From NCBI GenBank assembly GCA_045106335.1, contig JBGCEM010000043.1, forward strand, positions 1-64,000: DNA of 64,000 nt, written 5' to 3'. This DNA is from Aliishimia sp045106335. GTDB taxonomy: Bacteria; Pseudomonadota; Alphaproteobacteria; Rhodobacterales; Rhodobacteraceae. Under the pieces are notes generated by a model, which was not told where the DNA came from, did no database searches, and worked only from the letters and a program-made list of their open reading frames with translations. Both the position numbers and the translations under genes were made by a program. Shown here piece after piece: positions 1 to 7,285 of this stretch (position 1 is its first letter; each line of letters opens with the position of its first letter).

Positions 1-1
1 C

Positions 2-844
2 GTCCTGCGCCGGGAACTCGACGATGATATGTTGGAACAACTCGAAGAGCTGCTGATCTCCGCCGATATGGGTGTCGACACGGCCTTGCGGGTCACAGCC
101 AACATGGCCGAAGGGCGCTTTGGCAAAAAACTGTCCGTCCAAGAAATCAAAGAATTGCTCGCTCAAGAAATCGCGCGGATCATGGAAAACGTCGCCAAAC
201 CGCTCCCCATTTATTCAAAAAAACCTCAGGTCGTTCTGGTCGTTGGCGTAAACGGATCGGGCAAAACCACCACCATCGGCAAACTGGCCTCGCAATTTCG
301 CGCCGCGGGCAAAAACGTGGTCATCGCAGCCGGGGACACATTTCGTGCCGCCGCCGTCGAGCAATTGCAAGTCTGGGGAGACCGCGCAGGCGTGCCCGTC
401 CTAACCGCCCCAGAAGGATCAGACCCCGCAAGCCTCGCCTTTGAAGCAATGACCAAAGCCCAAGCAGACGGCGCTGATCTGCTTATGATCGACACCGCAG
501 GGCGGTTACAAAACCGCACTGACCTCATGGAAGAACTGGCCAAAATCGTCCGTGTTATTCGCAAACAAGACCCCAGCGCGCCGCACAACACGCTCCTCGT
601 ACTGGATGCCACAACCGGACAAAACGCCCTCAGCCAAGTTAAAATCTTCCAAGAGGTCTCGGACGTGTCCGGCCTGGTCATGACCAAACTGGACGGCACA
701 GCAAAAGGCGGCGTTCTGGTCGCGCTGGCTGACAAATTTGGCCTGCCAATCCATGCCATCGGCGTGGGCGAGCAAATCGATGACCTCGACGCATTTGACC
801 CCGAGGACTTCGCGGCCGCCCTGACCGGACTAGATCCTGAGTGA
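2..844 (+). CDS. ftsY: Signal recognition particle receptor FtsY (5' end outside window)
   Basis: This is the SRP receptor GTPase that delivers ribosome-nascent chains to the SecYEG translocon at the inner membrane. The reading frame is open from base 2, so the acidic N-terminal region lies upstream of the window and only the NG domain is seen. The GTPase motifs are clear: P-loop GVNGSGKTTTIGKLA, the DTAGRLQNR switch, the TKLDGTAKGG motif that also gives guanine specificity, and the closing GVGEQIDDLDAFDPEDF typical of FtsY. An internal ATG at 29 is only the first Met in view, not the true start. A hairpin-bearing repeat follows the stop. Confidence 0.95.
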   Translation, partial: VLRRELDDDMLEQLEELLISADMGVDTALRVTANMAEGRFGKKLSVQEIKELLAQEIARIMENVAKPLPIYSKKPQVVLVVGVNGSGKTTTIGKLASQFRAAGKNVVIAAGDTFRAAAVEQLQVWGDRAGVPVLTAPEGSDPASLAFEAMTKAQADGADLLMIDTAGRLQNRTDLMEELAKIVRVIRKQDPSAPHNTLLVLDATTGQNALSQVKIFQEVSDVSGLVMTKLDGTAKGGVLVALADKFGLPIHAIGVGEQIDDLDAFDPEDFAAALTGLDPE

Positions 845-854
845 TCCGCCCCCC

Positions 855-901
855 TTCACTTAGCAAAATAAACTCTGGGGAGTTTGAGGGGCGAGCCCCT
901 C
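855..901 (+). repeat. Dispersed intergenic repeat, copy A, with GC hairpin
   Basis: A 21-nt core at 855-875 (begins TTCACTTAGC, ends AAACTC) is followed by a perfect 7-bp hairpin, GAGGGGC (886-892) with GCCCCTC (895-901). The same core occurs exactly at 25217-25237 on the minus strand and in near-identical form at 15821-15840 and 42981-43002. It lies in the gap between ftsY and the EamA gene. There is no T-run after the hairpin, so it is not a classical intrinsic terminator. Confidence 0.75.
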
Positions 902-911
902 ATGGCACTAA

Positions 912-1817
912 ATGCTGACTGAATGGGTCTGGTCCGTTGAAGGCACCGAAGCTGGCCATAAAATCGCGCTTGCCCTGGCCTTGCTGGCCGCTTTTCTGCA
1001 TGCGGTATTCGGTGCGCTGCAAAAAGGGCGTCACGATCCCTGGCTTACACGGGGGGCGATTGACGCCAGCTACGGGCTGATGGCCGCGCCTTTTGCGTTG
1101 TTTGTTGTCCCATGGCCCGAACCGCATATGTGGTCGATCTTTGCCATCGCGTGGGTCATCCATATTATTTACAAGTGCTTACAAGCTTGGGCCTATACCA
1201 AAGGCGCTTACACGGTCGTTTATCCGGTGGTGCGTGGCACGGGTCCGCTGTTTACTGTAATTGGTGCGTATCTGCTGTTTTCGGAAACCTTCAACACCGC
1301 GCAGTGGATGGGCGTCGCGGTCTTGCTCTGCGGCATTTACGGGTTGGCTGCTTATAATCTACGCACCATCACATCGAACCGAGACACGCTGCCGCTGGCG
1401 CTCGGGCTGGCTGTAATCACGGGCCTGTTTGTGGCGATGTACACCACCTGGGACGCCTACGGCATTCGCGCCAGCAGCGATCCCTTCACCTTCCTGGCTT
1501 GGTTTTTCATGATCGATGGCGCGGTTCTGCCGTTTTATGCGGCCTATCGGTGGTATCATATGCCCGATGCACCAACGTTGGGGCCTCTTGCCCTGCGCGG
1601 TATTGCGGGTGGCTTGATCGCGTTCTTCTCGTTCGGCTCGATTATGCTGGCAACGCGGCTGGACAAAGTTGGCGAGGCGGCCGTCTTGCGTGAAACCTCG
1701 ACTGTGTTTGCTGCCGTCATTGGGTGGGTGTTCCTAAAAGAAACCGTGGGGCCCCGCCGCATGGCGTTGATGGCGCTGATCGCGGCTGGGGCCGTGATTG
1801 TTGAGTTCGCTGGATGA
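912..1817 (+). CDS. EamA/DMT-superfamily permease
   Basis: A 301-residue, almost wholly hydrophobic protein with about ten predicted membrane segments in two similar halves, the layout of drug/metabolite transporters of the EamA type. The second half ends in the typical block around AAVLRETSTVFAAVIGWVFL followed by a last membrane helix. The substrate cannot be read from the sequence; members export amino acids, nucleosides or other small metabolites. The ATG at 912 has no strong Shine-Dalgarno. It lies 67 nt after ftsY, separated by repeat copy A. Confidence 0.85.
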   Translation: MLTEWVWSVEGTEAGHKIALALALLAAFLHAVFGALQKGRHDPWLTRGAIDASYGLMAAPFALFVVPWPEPHMWSIFAIAWVIHIIYKCLQAWAYTKGAYTVVYPVVRGTGPLFTVIGAYLLFSETFNTAQWMGVAVLLCGIYGLAAYNLRTITSNRDTLPLALGLAVITGLFVAMYTTWDAYGIRASSDPFTFLAWFFMIDGAVLPFYAAYRWYHMPDAPTLGPLALRGIAGGLIAFFSFGSIMLATRLDKVGEAAVLRETSTVFAAVIGWVFLKETVGPRRMALMALIAAGAVIVEFAG

Positions 1818-2045
1818 CCGCGCGTTTTGGGTCTCGGCGCGACGGGCAGGGCGTGTTTGCGCTCAGCCCCGGTTCGGGGCGTTAACCGACACGCGCAAGG
1901 GATATCTGCGTTAATCGAGACCCCTTGCGCCAGGTTTCATACGCCGGAATGCGTGATCCCGGCGTGATTTTGACAACGTGTTGCGTCAATTGAATTCAGA
2001 ACACACAAGGTTTCGCAGGTGTTTGAGCGCACAGTTTGATGGTCT

Positions 2046-2148
2046 AAAGCGTTTCTGATTTAACTCGAAACATCCAGCATCGTCTAACGCGTTGAAATCT
2101 TTGATTTCAGGCAGCATTAGGCGATTCAAGTTAATCAGAAACTGCTTT
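2046..2148. repeat. ~100-bp near-palindromic element
   Basis: The outer arms 2046-2065 and 2129-2148 are reverse complements apart from one-base indels (AAAGC-GTTTCTGATTTAACT against AAAGCAGTTTCTGATT-AACT). Inside them ATCGTCTAACGC (2080s) mirrors the complement of the 2113-2125 segment. The centre is a perfect TGAAATC-TTT-GATTTCA hairpin (2093-2109). The whole would fold into one long interrupted stem. This resembles a MITE-like or REP-like palindrome; no transposase or target-site duplication was recognised. It occupies most of the otherwise empty 1818-2185 gap. Confidence 0.75.
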
Positions 2149-2185
2149 GGGGTCCTAACTGAACGCAACACACCTTCGGACAAGC

Positions 2186-2758
2186 CTAGGCCGCGCGTGC
2201 CTTGCGACGTTTCAACCCGGCAATCCCAGCCATGCCCGACAGCAACAGTAAACCGCCTGCGGGCAGTGGAACGGGCGCCACATCCTGCTGTGCTGGTAAG
2301 ACCCAGGCCGCTTTTGCTGAAGCCGCATCTGCAAATGAGACCGAAAACCCAAGACCTTGTACAGAGCCCTCAGGGGTAGGTGCGCAGTCGCCAAATCCAC
2401 TTGTACAACCGCTGAATGTTTCGAAATCAAAAATATCTGTGAGGCTGGCGGATTGCCCATCTGCTGCGATGAAACCTGTCAAAAAACCGAAGTTTGTAAT
2501 GGTGTAATTCGTAAACGAATCCCCTGTGACCGCAATATTTGCGGATGTCAGGTTTGTTTGGTCAAAAGCTTCCCCGGCAAGTGCGTCGATCTCAAGCGTG
2601 CCCGACCATTGAACTGTCGGATCATTGGACGCTGTGATGGCCGCGTTCGTTGCAGGGTCACCCGAAAAAGACAGGTTAAAGGTAATAGCCTGCGCAGCAG
2701 TTGTGACTGAAACCAGCGCTGTTGTCAGAATAATTGTTTTTAATTTCTTGGTATCAAT
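2186..2758 (-). CDS. VPLPA-CTERM secreted protein, non-canonical or damaged start
   Basis: The minus-strand frame encodes a signal peptide (KKLKTIILTTALVSVTTAAQA), a Thr/Asn-rich exported region, and a C-terminal tail with VPLPAGG, a hydrophobic segment and a basic KRRKARAA end. This is the VPLPA-CTERM sorting signal, cleaved by an exosortase-type enzyme in the family model. No ATG, GTG or TTG lies in frame before the signal peptide: the only codons after the upstream TAA (2770) are CGA ATA GGA ATT GAT ACC AAG. ATT at 2758 is given as the nominal start (190 residues). A nearby ATG at 2778 is in another frame and opens MNRNE then stop, so a one-base indel could have broken the gene. The first usual start, TTG 2482, would lose the signal peptide. 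Confidence 0.6.
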   Translation of the reverse strand: MDTKKLKTIILTTALVSVTTAAQAITFNLSFSGDPATNAAITASNDPTVQWSGTLEIDALAGEAFDQTNLTSANIAVTGDSFTNYTITNFGFLTGFIAADGQSASLTDIFDFETFSGCTSGFGDCAPTPEGSVQGLGFSVSFADAASAKAAWVLPAQQDVAPVPLPAGGLLLLSGMAGIAGLKRRKARAA

Positions 2759-3108
2759 TCCTATTCGTTACGGTTCATTTGGCACATGCCAAACTTTTTT
2801 GACTTAGGTCGGGCGGCATCAGTGGCACTGTTAACCATCCTGACTGCAAGCTTTGAGGCAATACACCAACCGCGTCAAACGAGTTAACAATTTTAGTTAA
2901 TTTGGTCGCACCCTTGTCCTTTGTCTGCTGTCCGGACTGCGCTCCATGCTGGTTTGCCGTGCCTGGAACGTATGTAATCCCAGTATTCATGTCGCAGAAG
3001 GCTCATGCGTGCCGCACGACATCGCGCGGCAGGTCTAAATCCAACCCAACCGCATCTTGCAATCACAGCAGCGATCCCGCACATGAGGCGACAAATAGGA
3101 GAGCACAT
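2759..3108. other. Intergenic region, no gene seen
   Basis: About 350 bases between the 5' end of the VPLPA-CTERM gene and yciB. Open frames here lack family features and good ribosome sites. It should hold the divergent promoters of the two flanking genes. A small inverted pair TTAAC (2884-2888) / GTTAA (2896-2900) is visible but has the wrong spacing for a full CtrA site. Confidence 0.4.
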
Positions 3109-3735
3109 ATGGATCAGGGCAAACAGATCAACCCAATACTGAAACAGGTGCTGGAACTTGGCCCGCCACTTGTCTTCTTCCTGATCTACCTCCAAATCCG
3201 CGACAACAGTTACGATATTGGCGGCACGGAATATTCGGGCTTTATCGTCGCCACATTGATCTTTGTGCCGATCATTCTGGCCGCGATGGGCGTGATGTGG
3301 GCGATGACGGGACAGCTGAGCCGCATGCAGATTTTCACCGCTTTTATGGTGATTTTCTTTGGAGGCCTGACCGCGTGGTTCAATGATGAACGCTTCTTCA
3401 AAATGAAGACCTCAATCGTGTATGGGGTGTTCGCGCTGTTGCTGGGGATCGGGTTGCTGCGTAAGCAATCCTGGCTGGCCTATATCCTGAATGATATGCT
3501 GCCGATGACCCATGAGGGTTGGATGATCCTGACCAAACGCGTGTGTTTGGCCTTTGCTCTTCTGGCGATCGCCAACGAAATTGTTTGGCGCACGATGTCC
3601 ACGGACGCTTGGGTCAAAATCGAAACCTTTGGCTTTCCCGTTGTTTTAATGGCATTTTTGTTCTGGCAGATGATGCAATTGCAAGATCATATGATCGAAG
3701 ATCCTGCGCAGGATGACGACAAAGATAGCCCCTGA
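3109..3735 (+). CDS. yciB: Inner-membrane-spanning protein YciB / septation protein A
   Basis: A 208-residue integral membrane protein of the YciB/IspZ family, involved in cell-envelope integrity and septation. It shows the family opening KQVLELGPPLVFFLIYL, several hydrophobic helices, and the conserved centre with FGGLTAWFNDERFFKMK. A longer frame opens at 2902, but the ATG at 3109 is preceded by AGGAG seven bases upstream and matches the family N-terminus, so it was chosen. The next gene downstream is metZ behind its riboswitch. Confidence 0.9.
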   Translation: MDQGKQINPILKQVLELGPPLVFFLIYLQIRDNSYDIGGTEYSGFIVATLIFVPIILAAMGVMWAMTGQLSRMQIFTAFMVIFFGGLTAWFNDERFFKMKTSIVYGVFALLLGIGLLRKQSWLAYILNDMLPMTHEGWMILTKRVCLAFALLAIANEIVWRTMSTDAWVKIETFGFPVVLMAFLFWQMMQLQDHMIEDPAQDDDKDSP

Positions 3736-3773
3736 ACCCATTGACGGGACGCCTTGTTGGGCGTAAGCGAGCG

Positions 3774-3828
3774 CCGTGGCGATTTGTTACCGGATTGCGG
3801 GCCACGTTAAACATCCCGCTAAAGAGGT
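3774..3828 (+). promoter_or_regulatory. SAM-II riboswitch
   Basis: The leader matches the SAM-II aptamer. P1 is GTGGC (3776-3780) with GCCAC (3801-3805). The P1 loop has GATTTG then TTACCGGATTGC, the right-hand side of P1 runs into GTTAAA, and the 3' pseudoknot strand contains GCTAAA (3818-3823). SAM-II binds S-adenosylmethionine and represses methionine synthesis genes such as metZ, metX and metA. It lies about 80 bases before metZ with a terminator-like hairpin in between. Confidence 0.88.
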
Positions 3829-3840
3829 CACCCGATTGGC

Positions 3841-3875
3841 AAGCCCCATTCGTCTGACCGCGAACGGGGCTTTTT
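3841..3875 (+). terminator. Intrinsic terminator between SAM-II aptamer and metZ
   Basis: AAGCCCCATTCG (3841-3852) pairs with CGAACGGGGCTT (3861-3872), one mismatch in twelve, loop TCTGACCG, with a run of five T starting inside the stem end. It starts about 13 bases after the aptamer and ends 33 bases before the metZ start, which suggests transcriptional control of metZ rather than simple hiding of its ribosome site. Confidence 0.75.
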
Positions 3876-3908
3876 GATTTGGGGGATCCCCCTGGAAAGG
3901 ACGAAAAG

Positions 3909-5093
3909 ATGGATCCATCTTGGAAGGACCGCACCAAGGCTGTGCATGGCGGCACACGGCGCAGCCAATATGGCGAGGTGAGCGAGGCGATATACCTTAC
4001 GCAGGGCTTCATTTATGACAGCGCCGAAGACGCCGAGGCGCGTTTTATCGAAAGTGGCCCGGACGAATTTATCTATGCGCGGTACGGGAATCCAACCGTT
4101 GCGATGTTCGAAGATCGCATCGCGGCGTTAGAGGGCACCGAGGATGCCTTTGCCACTGCCAGCGGCATGGCCGCCGTGTCTGGTGCGCTGCTTTCGATGC
4201 TGAAAGCGGGCGATCATGTGGTGTCTGCGCGTGCGTTGTTTGGGTCGTGTCTTTATGTTCTGGAAAATATCCTGACGCGTTTTGGGGTCGAAGTGACGTT
4301 CGTTGACGGTGCGGATTTGGACGCATGGAAGCGCGCGTTGCGGCCCGACACGGCTGTGGTGTTTTTCGAATCCCTGTCCAATCCGACATTAGAAGTTGTT
4401 GATATCGAAGCAGTTTCCACGCTGGCCCATAGCGTCGGCGCGACCGTTGTGGTCGACAATGTGTTCGCCACGCCCGTGTTTTCGGACGCGGTGGCCCAAG
4501 GCGCGGATGTGGTCATTTATTCTGCGACCAAACATATCGACGGGCAGGGGCGTGCCTTGGGGGGCGTGATCCTGGGCAGTAAGCAGATGATCCGCAAAAC
4601 GGTCGAACCGTTTATGAAACACACCGGTGGCGCGATGTCGCCCTTCACCGCATGGGTTATGCTGAAAGGCTTAGAAACCATCGATTTACGGGTGCGCGCT
4701 CAGGCCAGCACAGCGCAGCATTTGGCCGAGGCCTTTGATGGGCACGCCAAACTGGCGCGGGTCATTTTCCCCGGATTGCCCCACCATGCACAGCACGATC
4801 TGATCCAGCGCCAAATGGGCGGTAAGGGCGGGACTGTGCTGTCTTTGGACTTGAAAGACGGGCAGGCGGCTGCGTTCCGGTTCCTCAACGCGCTGAAAAT
4901 TGCAGTGATTTCGAACAACCTTGGTGATGCCAAATCGATTTTGACCCATCCTGCGACGACCACGCATCAACGCCTAAGCGAAAAGCAGCGCGACAGTCTG
5001 GGGATTACGCCTGGATTGGTGCGCATGTCTATCGGGCTGGAGGATGCAGGGGATTTGGTCGCGGATGTTTTGCAAGCACTCGACGCCGTTTAG
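3909..5093 (+). CDS. metZ: O-succinylhomoserine sulfhydrylase
   Basis: A 394-residue PLP enzyme of the Cys/Met metabolism family that makes homocysteine from O-succinylhomoserine and sulfide. It shows the N-terminal YGEVSEAIYLTQGF block, the PLP-binding YARYGNPTV and SGMAAVSGALLSML motifs, and the Schiff-base lysine in SATKHIDGQGR (about residue 208). The C-terminal SILTHPATTTHQRLSEKQR block separates active enzymes of this group from other folds. ATG 3909 is chosen because AAGGACG lies just upstream; the frame opens earlier at 3879. The upstream SAM-II element fits a methionine-biosynthetic role and feedback by SAM. Confidence 0.93.
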   Translation: MDPSWKDRTKAVHGGTRRSQYGEVSEAIYLTQGFIYDSAEDAEARFIESGPDEFIYARYGNPTVAMFEDRIAALEGTEDAFATASGMAAVSGALLSMLKAGDHVVSARALFGSCLYVLENILTRFGVEVTFVDGADLDAWKRALRPDTAVVFFESLSNPTLEVVDIEAVSTLAHSVGATVVVDNVFATPVFSDAVAQGADVVIYSATKHIDGQGRALGGVILGSKQMIRKTVEPFMKHTGGAMSPFTAWVMLKGLETIDLRVRAQASTAQHLAEAFDGHAKLARVIFPGLPHHAQHDLIQRQMGGKGGTVLSLDLKDGQAAAFRFLNALKIAVISNNLGDAKSILTHPATTTHQRLSEKQRDSLGITPGLVRMSIGLEDAGDLVADVLQALDAV

Positions 5094-5285
5094 CCGCGTT
5101 AAATCTGTGCTATGTGGTTGGGCAAATGGTCCAGCACAGGCGTGCTCACGGGGAATTTTGCGCCAATTTTCTACAAATATGAGTGATCTAATCTGCTAAC
5201 TAAGGCGTATCGTTAGTCAAGATTGGACATCGCGGACGATTTGTTCGACAGTGACCAGAACATAAGCGACAGGGGGGCCACTACC

Positions 5286-6389
5286 ATGAATATTCATGCG
5301 CCCGATTTTACGTCAATACCCGAACGTGACGAGGCCGAAGCCGCGTTGAACATCCTGCGCCGTTGGGCGGCATCTGCTTCGACCACGGACATCCTGGAAT
5401 TGGACCCGTCGGTGGCGCGGCTTTTGCCCAAGGGCGAAATGACCGACTATCCGGCGTTTTCGCGCAGCTATCCGTCGGATTTCAAAAGCGATGCAGCTTA
5501 CAAAGCCACACTGCCGGATCTGCAAAACGGTCCTTCCAGCTTGATCCGCGGTGCGCATCAACAAATCCAGCATGTGGGGATTTCCAATTTTCGCCTGCCA
5601 ATCCGTTTTGCCACCCGCGACGGCGCTGCGCTGCAGTTGGAAACCTCGGTCACTGGTACGGTGAGCCTTGAGGCGGACAAAAAAGGCATCAACATGTCCC
5701 GCATAATGCGATCGTTTTATGAGCATTCAGAAAAAACCTTTAGTTTTGAGGTGATTGAAGCTGTTTTAGATGATTACAAAGCTGATCTGGACAGCTTTGA
5801 TGCGCGCATTCAAATGCGGCTGTCGTTTCCGATGCGGGTCGATAGTTTGCGTTCGGGCTTGTCTGGCTATCAATATTACGACATCGCGCTTGAATTGGTG
5901 GAAACTGCCGGGCAACGCACCCGTATTGTCCATTTGGATTACGTCTATTCGAGCACGTGTCCTTGTTCCTTAGAACTCAGCGAGCACGCGCGTGCAACAC
6001 GGGGACAGCTTGCAACGCCGCATTCGCAACGCTCGGTGGCGCGTATTTCAGTTGCCCTAGATCCGATGACCGACACTGTTCACTTCGAAGACCTGATCGA
6101 GGCTTGCCGCCGCGCGGTCCCGACCGAGACACAAGTGATGGTCAAACGTGAAGATGAACAGGCCTTTGCCGAGTTGAACGCAGCCAATCCAATCTTTGTG
6201 GAAGACGCGGCGCGCTTGTTTTGTGAACAGCTTTTGGCGGATCATCGGATCGGGGACTTCCGTGTTGTGGCGAGCCATCAAGAAAGCCTGCACAGCCATG
6301 ATGCGGTGTCCGTGCTAACGGAAGGCGCGACCTTTGCAGATGCCAGTATTGATCCGCGCATGTTCCAAAGCCTGTTTCACGTCGGGTAA
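5286..6389 (+). CDS. folE2: GTP cyclohydrolase FolE2
   Basis: A 367-residue GTP cyclohydrolase I of the metal-flexible type IB (FolE2) family, first step of folate/pterin synthesis (GTP to 7,8-dihydroneopterin triphosphate). The diagnostic metal-binding region YSSTCPCSLELSEHARATRG is present with its cysteines, as is PHSQRSVARISV; FolE2 does not share the classical FolE fold sequence. ATG 5286 begins MNIHAPDFTSIPERDEAEAA; an in-frame start at 5223 gives an unconvincing extension. folB and folP lie 13 kb downstream in the same window, so three folate steps are encoded nearby. A small inverted pair CTAAC/GTTAG at 5196-5216 lies upstream. Confidence 0.92.
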   Translation: MNIHAPDFTSIPERDEAEAALNILRRWAASASTTDILELDPSVARLLPKGEMTDYPAFSRSYPSDFKSDAAYKATLPDLQNGPSSLIRGAHQQIQHVGISNFRLPIRFATRDGAALQLETSVTGTVSLEADKKGINMSRIMRSFYEHSEKTFSFEVIEAVLDDYKADLDSFDARIQMRLSFPMRVDSLRSGLSGYQYYDIALELVETAGQRTRIVHLDYVYSSTCPCSLELSEHARATRGQLATPHSQRSVARISVALDPMTDTVHFEDLIEACRRAVPTETQVMVKREDEQAFAELNAANPIFVEDAARLFCEQLLADHRIGDFRVVASHQESLHSHDAVSVLTEGATFADASIDPRMFQSLFHVG

Positions 6390-6406
6390 GTCACTGGGTC
6401 TGATTT

Positions 6407-6439
6407 TGCAGCGCAGCATGTTACCCTTGCTGCGCTGCA
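6407..6439 (+). terminator. Strong hairpin after folE2
   Basis: TGCAGCGCAGCA (6407-6418) and TGCTGCGCTGCA (6428-6439) form a perfect 12-bp stem with a 9-base loop, 17 bases after the folE2 stop. The following T-run is weak (CAATTTCT), so termination is likely but not certain. Confidence 0.55.
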
Positions 6440-6492
6440 GCAATTTCTGGTAAGGGTCATGTGACGCGTCGATGAACCGGAGAACCTGCACC

Positions 6493-7248
6493 ATGACTGA
6501 CCTGACGAAAACCATTTTTGCCCCTTGGACTCAAACCTTAACACTTGGTCTGATGGCCTCGCGCGCTTTGGAACAGAATTTGCGCCAACAGCAAAACATG
6601 TCGCGTGCCGCTGTGGACGTTTTTCAGGCGAATATCAAAGCGGGTCTGTCGCTTTGGACGCCGCCAAGTGTGTTGGACAAGAGTGCGGCACATCCATTAA
6701 AGCCAGCTTCTGCGCCAAAGATTGCAAAGAAAAAAGTCGCCACCAGAAAAGCCGCCCGCCCTGCCGCCGCAAGCAAACCCGCGCATATTGAGGCAGCACA
6801 ATCAAAGACGAAAGGTGCAGGTGCCAAACCGCAATCGGCACCAAAAACAGACAGCAAAACAGCCGCAGATACCTCTGTTGCGAAACCTCAACAGACACCC
6901 AAAGCGGACACCAAGGTCGCGCCAGAAGCGGGTGTTTCCAAAGCCAAAGGTGAAACGCAGATCAAGGGTGCGGCCGTTGCGGATCTTGCGAAATCTCAGC
7001 CGAAACCCAACGTCGAAAAACCGGCTAAGTCCAAAACGGCAACGCCAAAACCCGCGATCAAAGCTAAGCCCAAAGCCACCACAACTGCGCCGGCTGCGCC
7101 CAAAATTCCGACAGCTGTTTTGGCACAGCCTGCGCCCGCAGCGCAGACAGTGGCACCCGTCGTGCAAGCCAAGACAAAACTTGACCCACAGCCCAAACCA
7201 GTGACGAAGGCCAAGTCCAAGCGCTCTAAGCGCAAAACAAAGGCCTAA
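6493..7248 (+). CDS. Hypothetical protein with Lys/Ala/Pro-rich tail
   Basis: A 251-residue protein not assigned to a family with confidence. The first ~65 residues (TKTIFAPWTQTLTLGLMASR, then ALEQNLRQQQNMSRAAVDVFQ) could form a short amphipathic helical domain. From about residue 75 to the end it is low-complexity, made of Lys, Ala, Pro, Thr and Gln, ending KSKRSKRKTKA, so strongly basic. This looks like a phasin-like or histone-H1-like protein that could bind polyhydroxyalkanoate granules or DNA; neither is shown. ATG 6493 is preferred over 6472 because GGAG lies ten bases upstream. It sits between folE2 and trkH. Confidence 0.65.
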   Translation: MTDLTKTIFAPWTQTLTLGLMASRALEQNLRQQQNMSRAAVDVFQANIKAGLSLWTPPSVLDKSAAHPLKPASAPKIAKKKVATRKAARPAAASKPAHIEAAQSKTKGAGAKPQSAPKTDSKTAADTSVAKPQQTPKADTKVAPEAGVSKAKGETQIKGAAVADLAKSQPKPNVEKPAKSKTATPKPAIKAKPKATTTAPAAPKIPTAVLAQPAPAAQTVAPVVQAKTKLDPQPKPVTKAKSKRSKRKTKA

Positions 7249-7285
7249 GCGCGATCGACAAGTCACAACCGCTTGACAGCCCGGC

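Noticed and set aside
1986..2183. 65-codon frame on the minus strand across the palindrome
   Set aside because: It only reads through the near-palindrome and has no domain or ribosome site.
2884..2900. TTAAC / GTTAA as a CtrA site
   Set aside because: The spacing between TTAA elements is nine, not the seven of the known full site.
5196..5216. CTAAC / GTTAG inverted pair as a folE2 operator
   Set aside because: Only five bases per arm with imperfect spacing and no match to a known Zur box.
6720..7240. Possible tandem repeat array
   Set aside because: The DNA is not periodic; the pattern comes from biased Lys/Ala/Pro codons in one protein.
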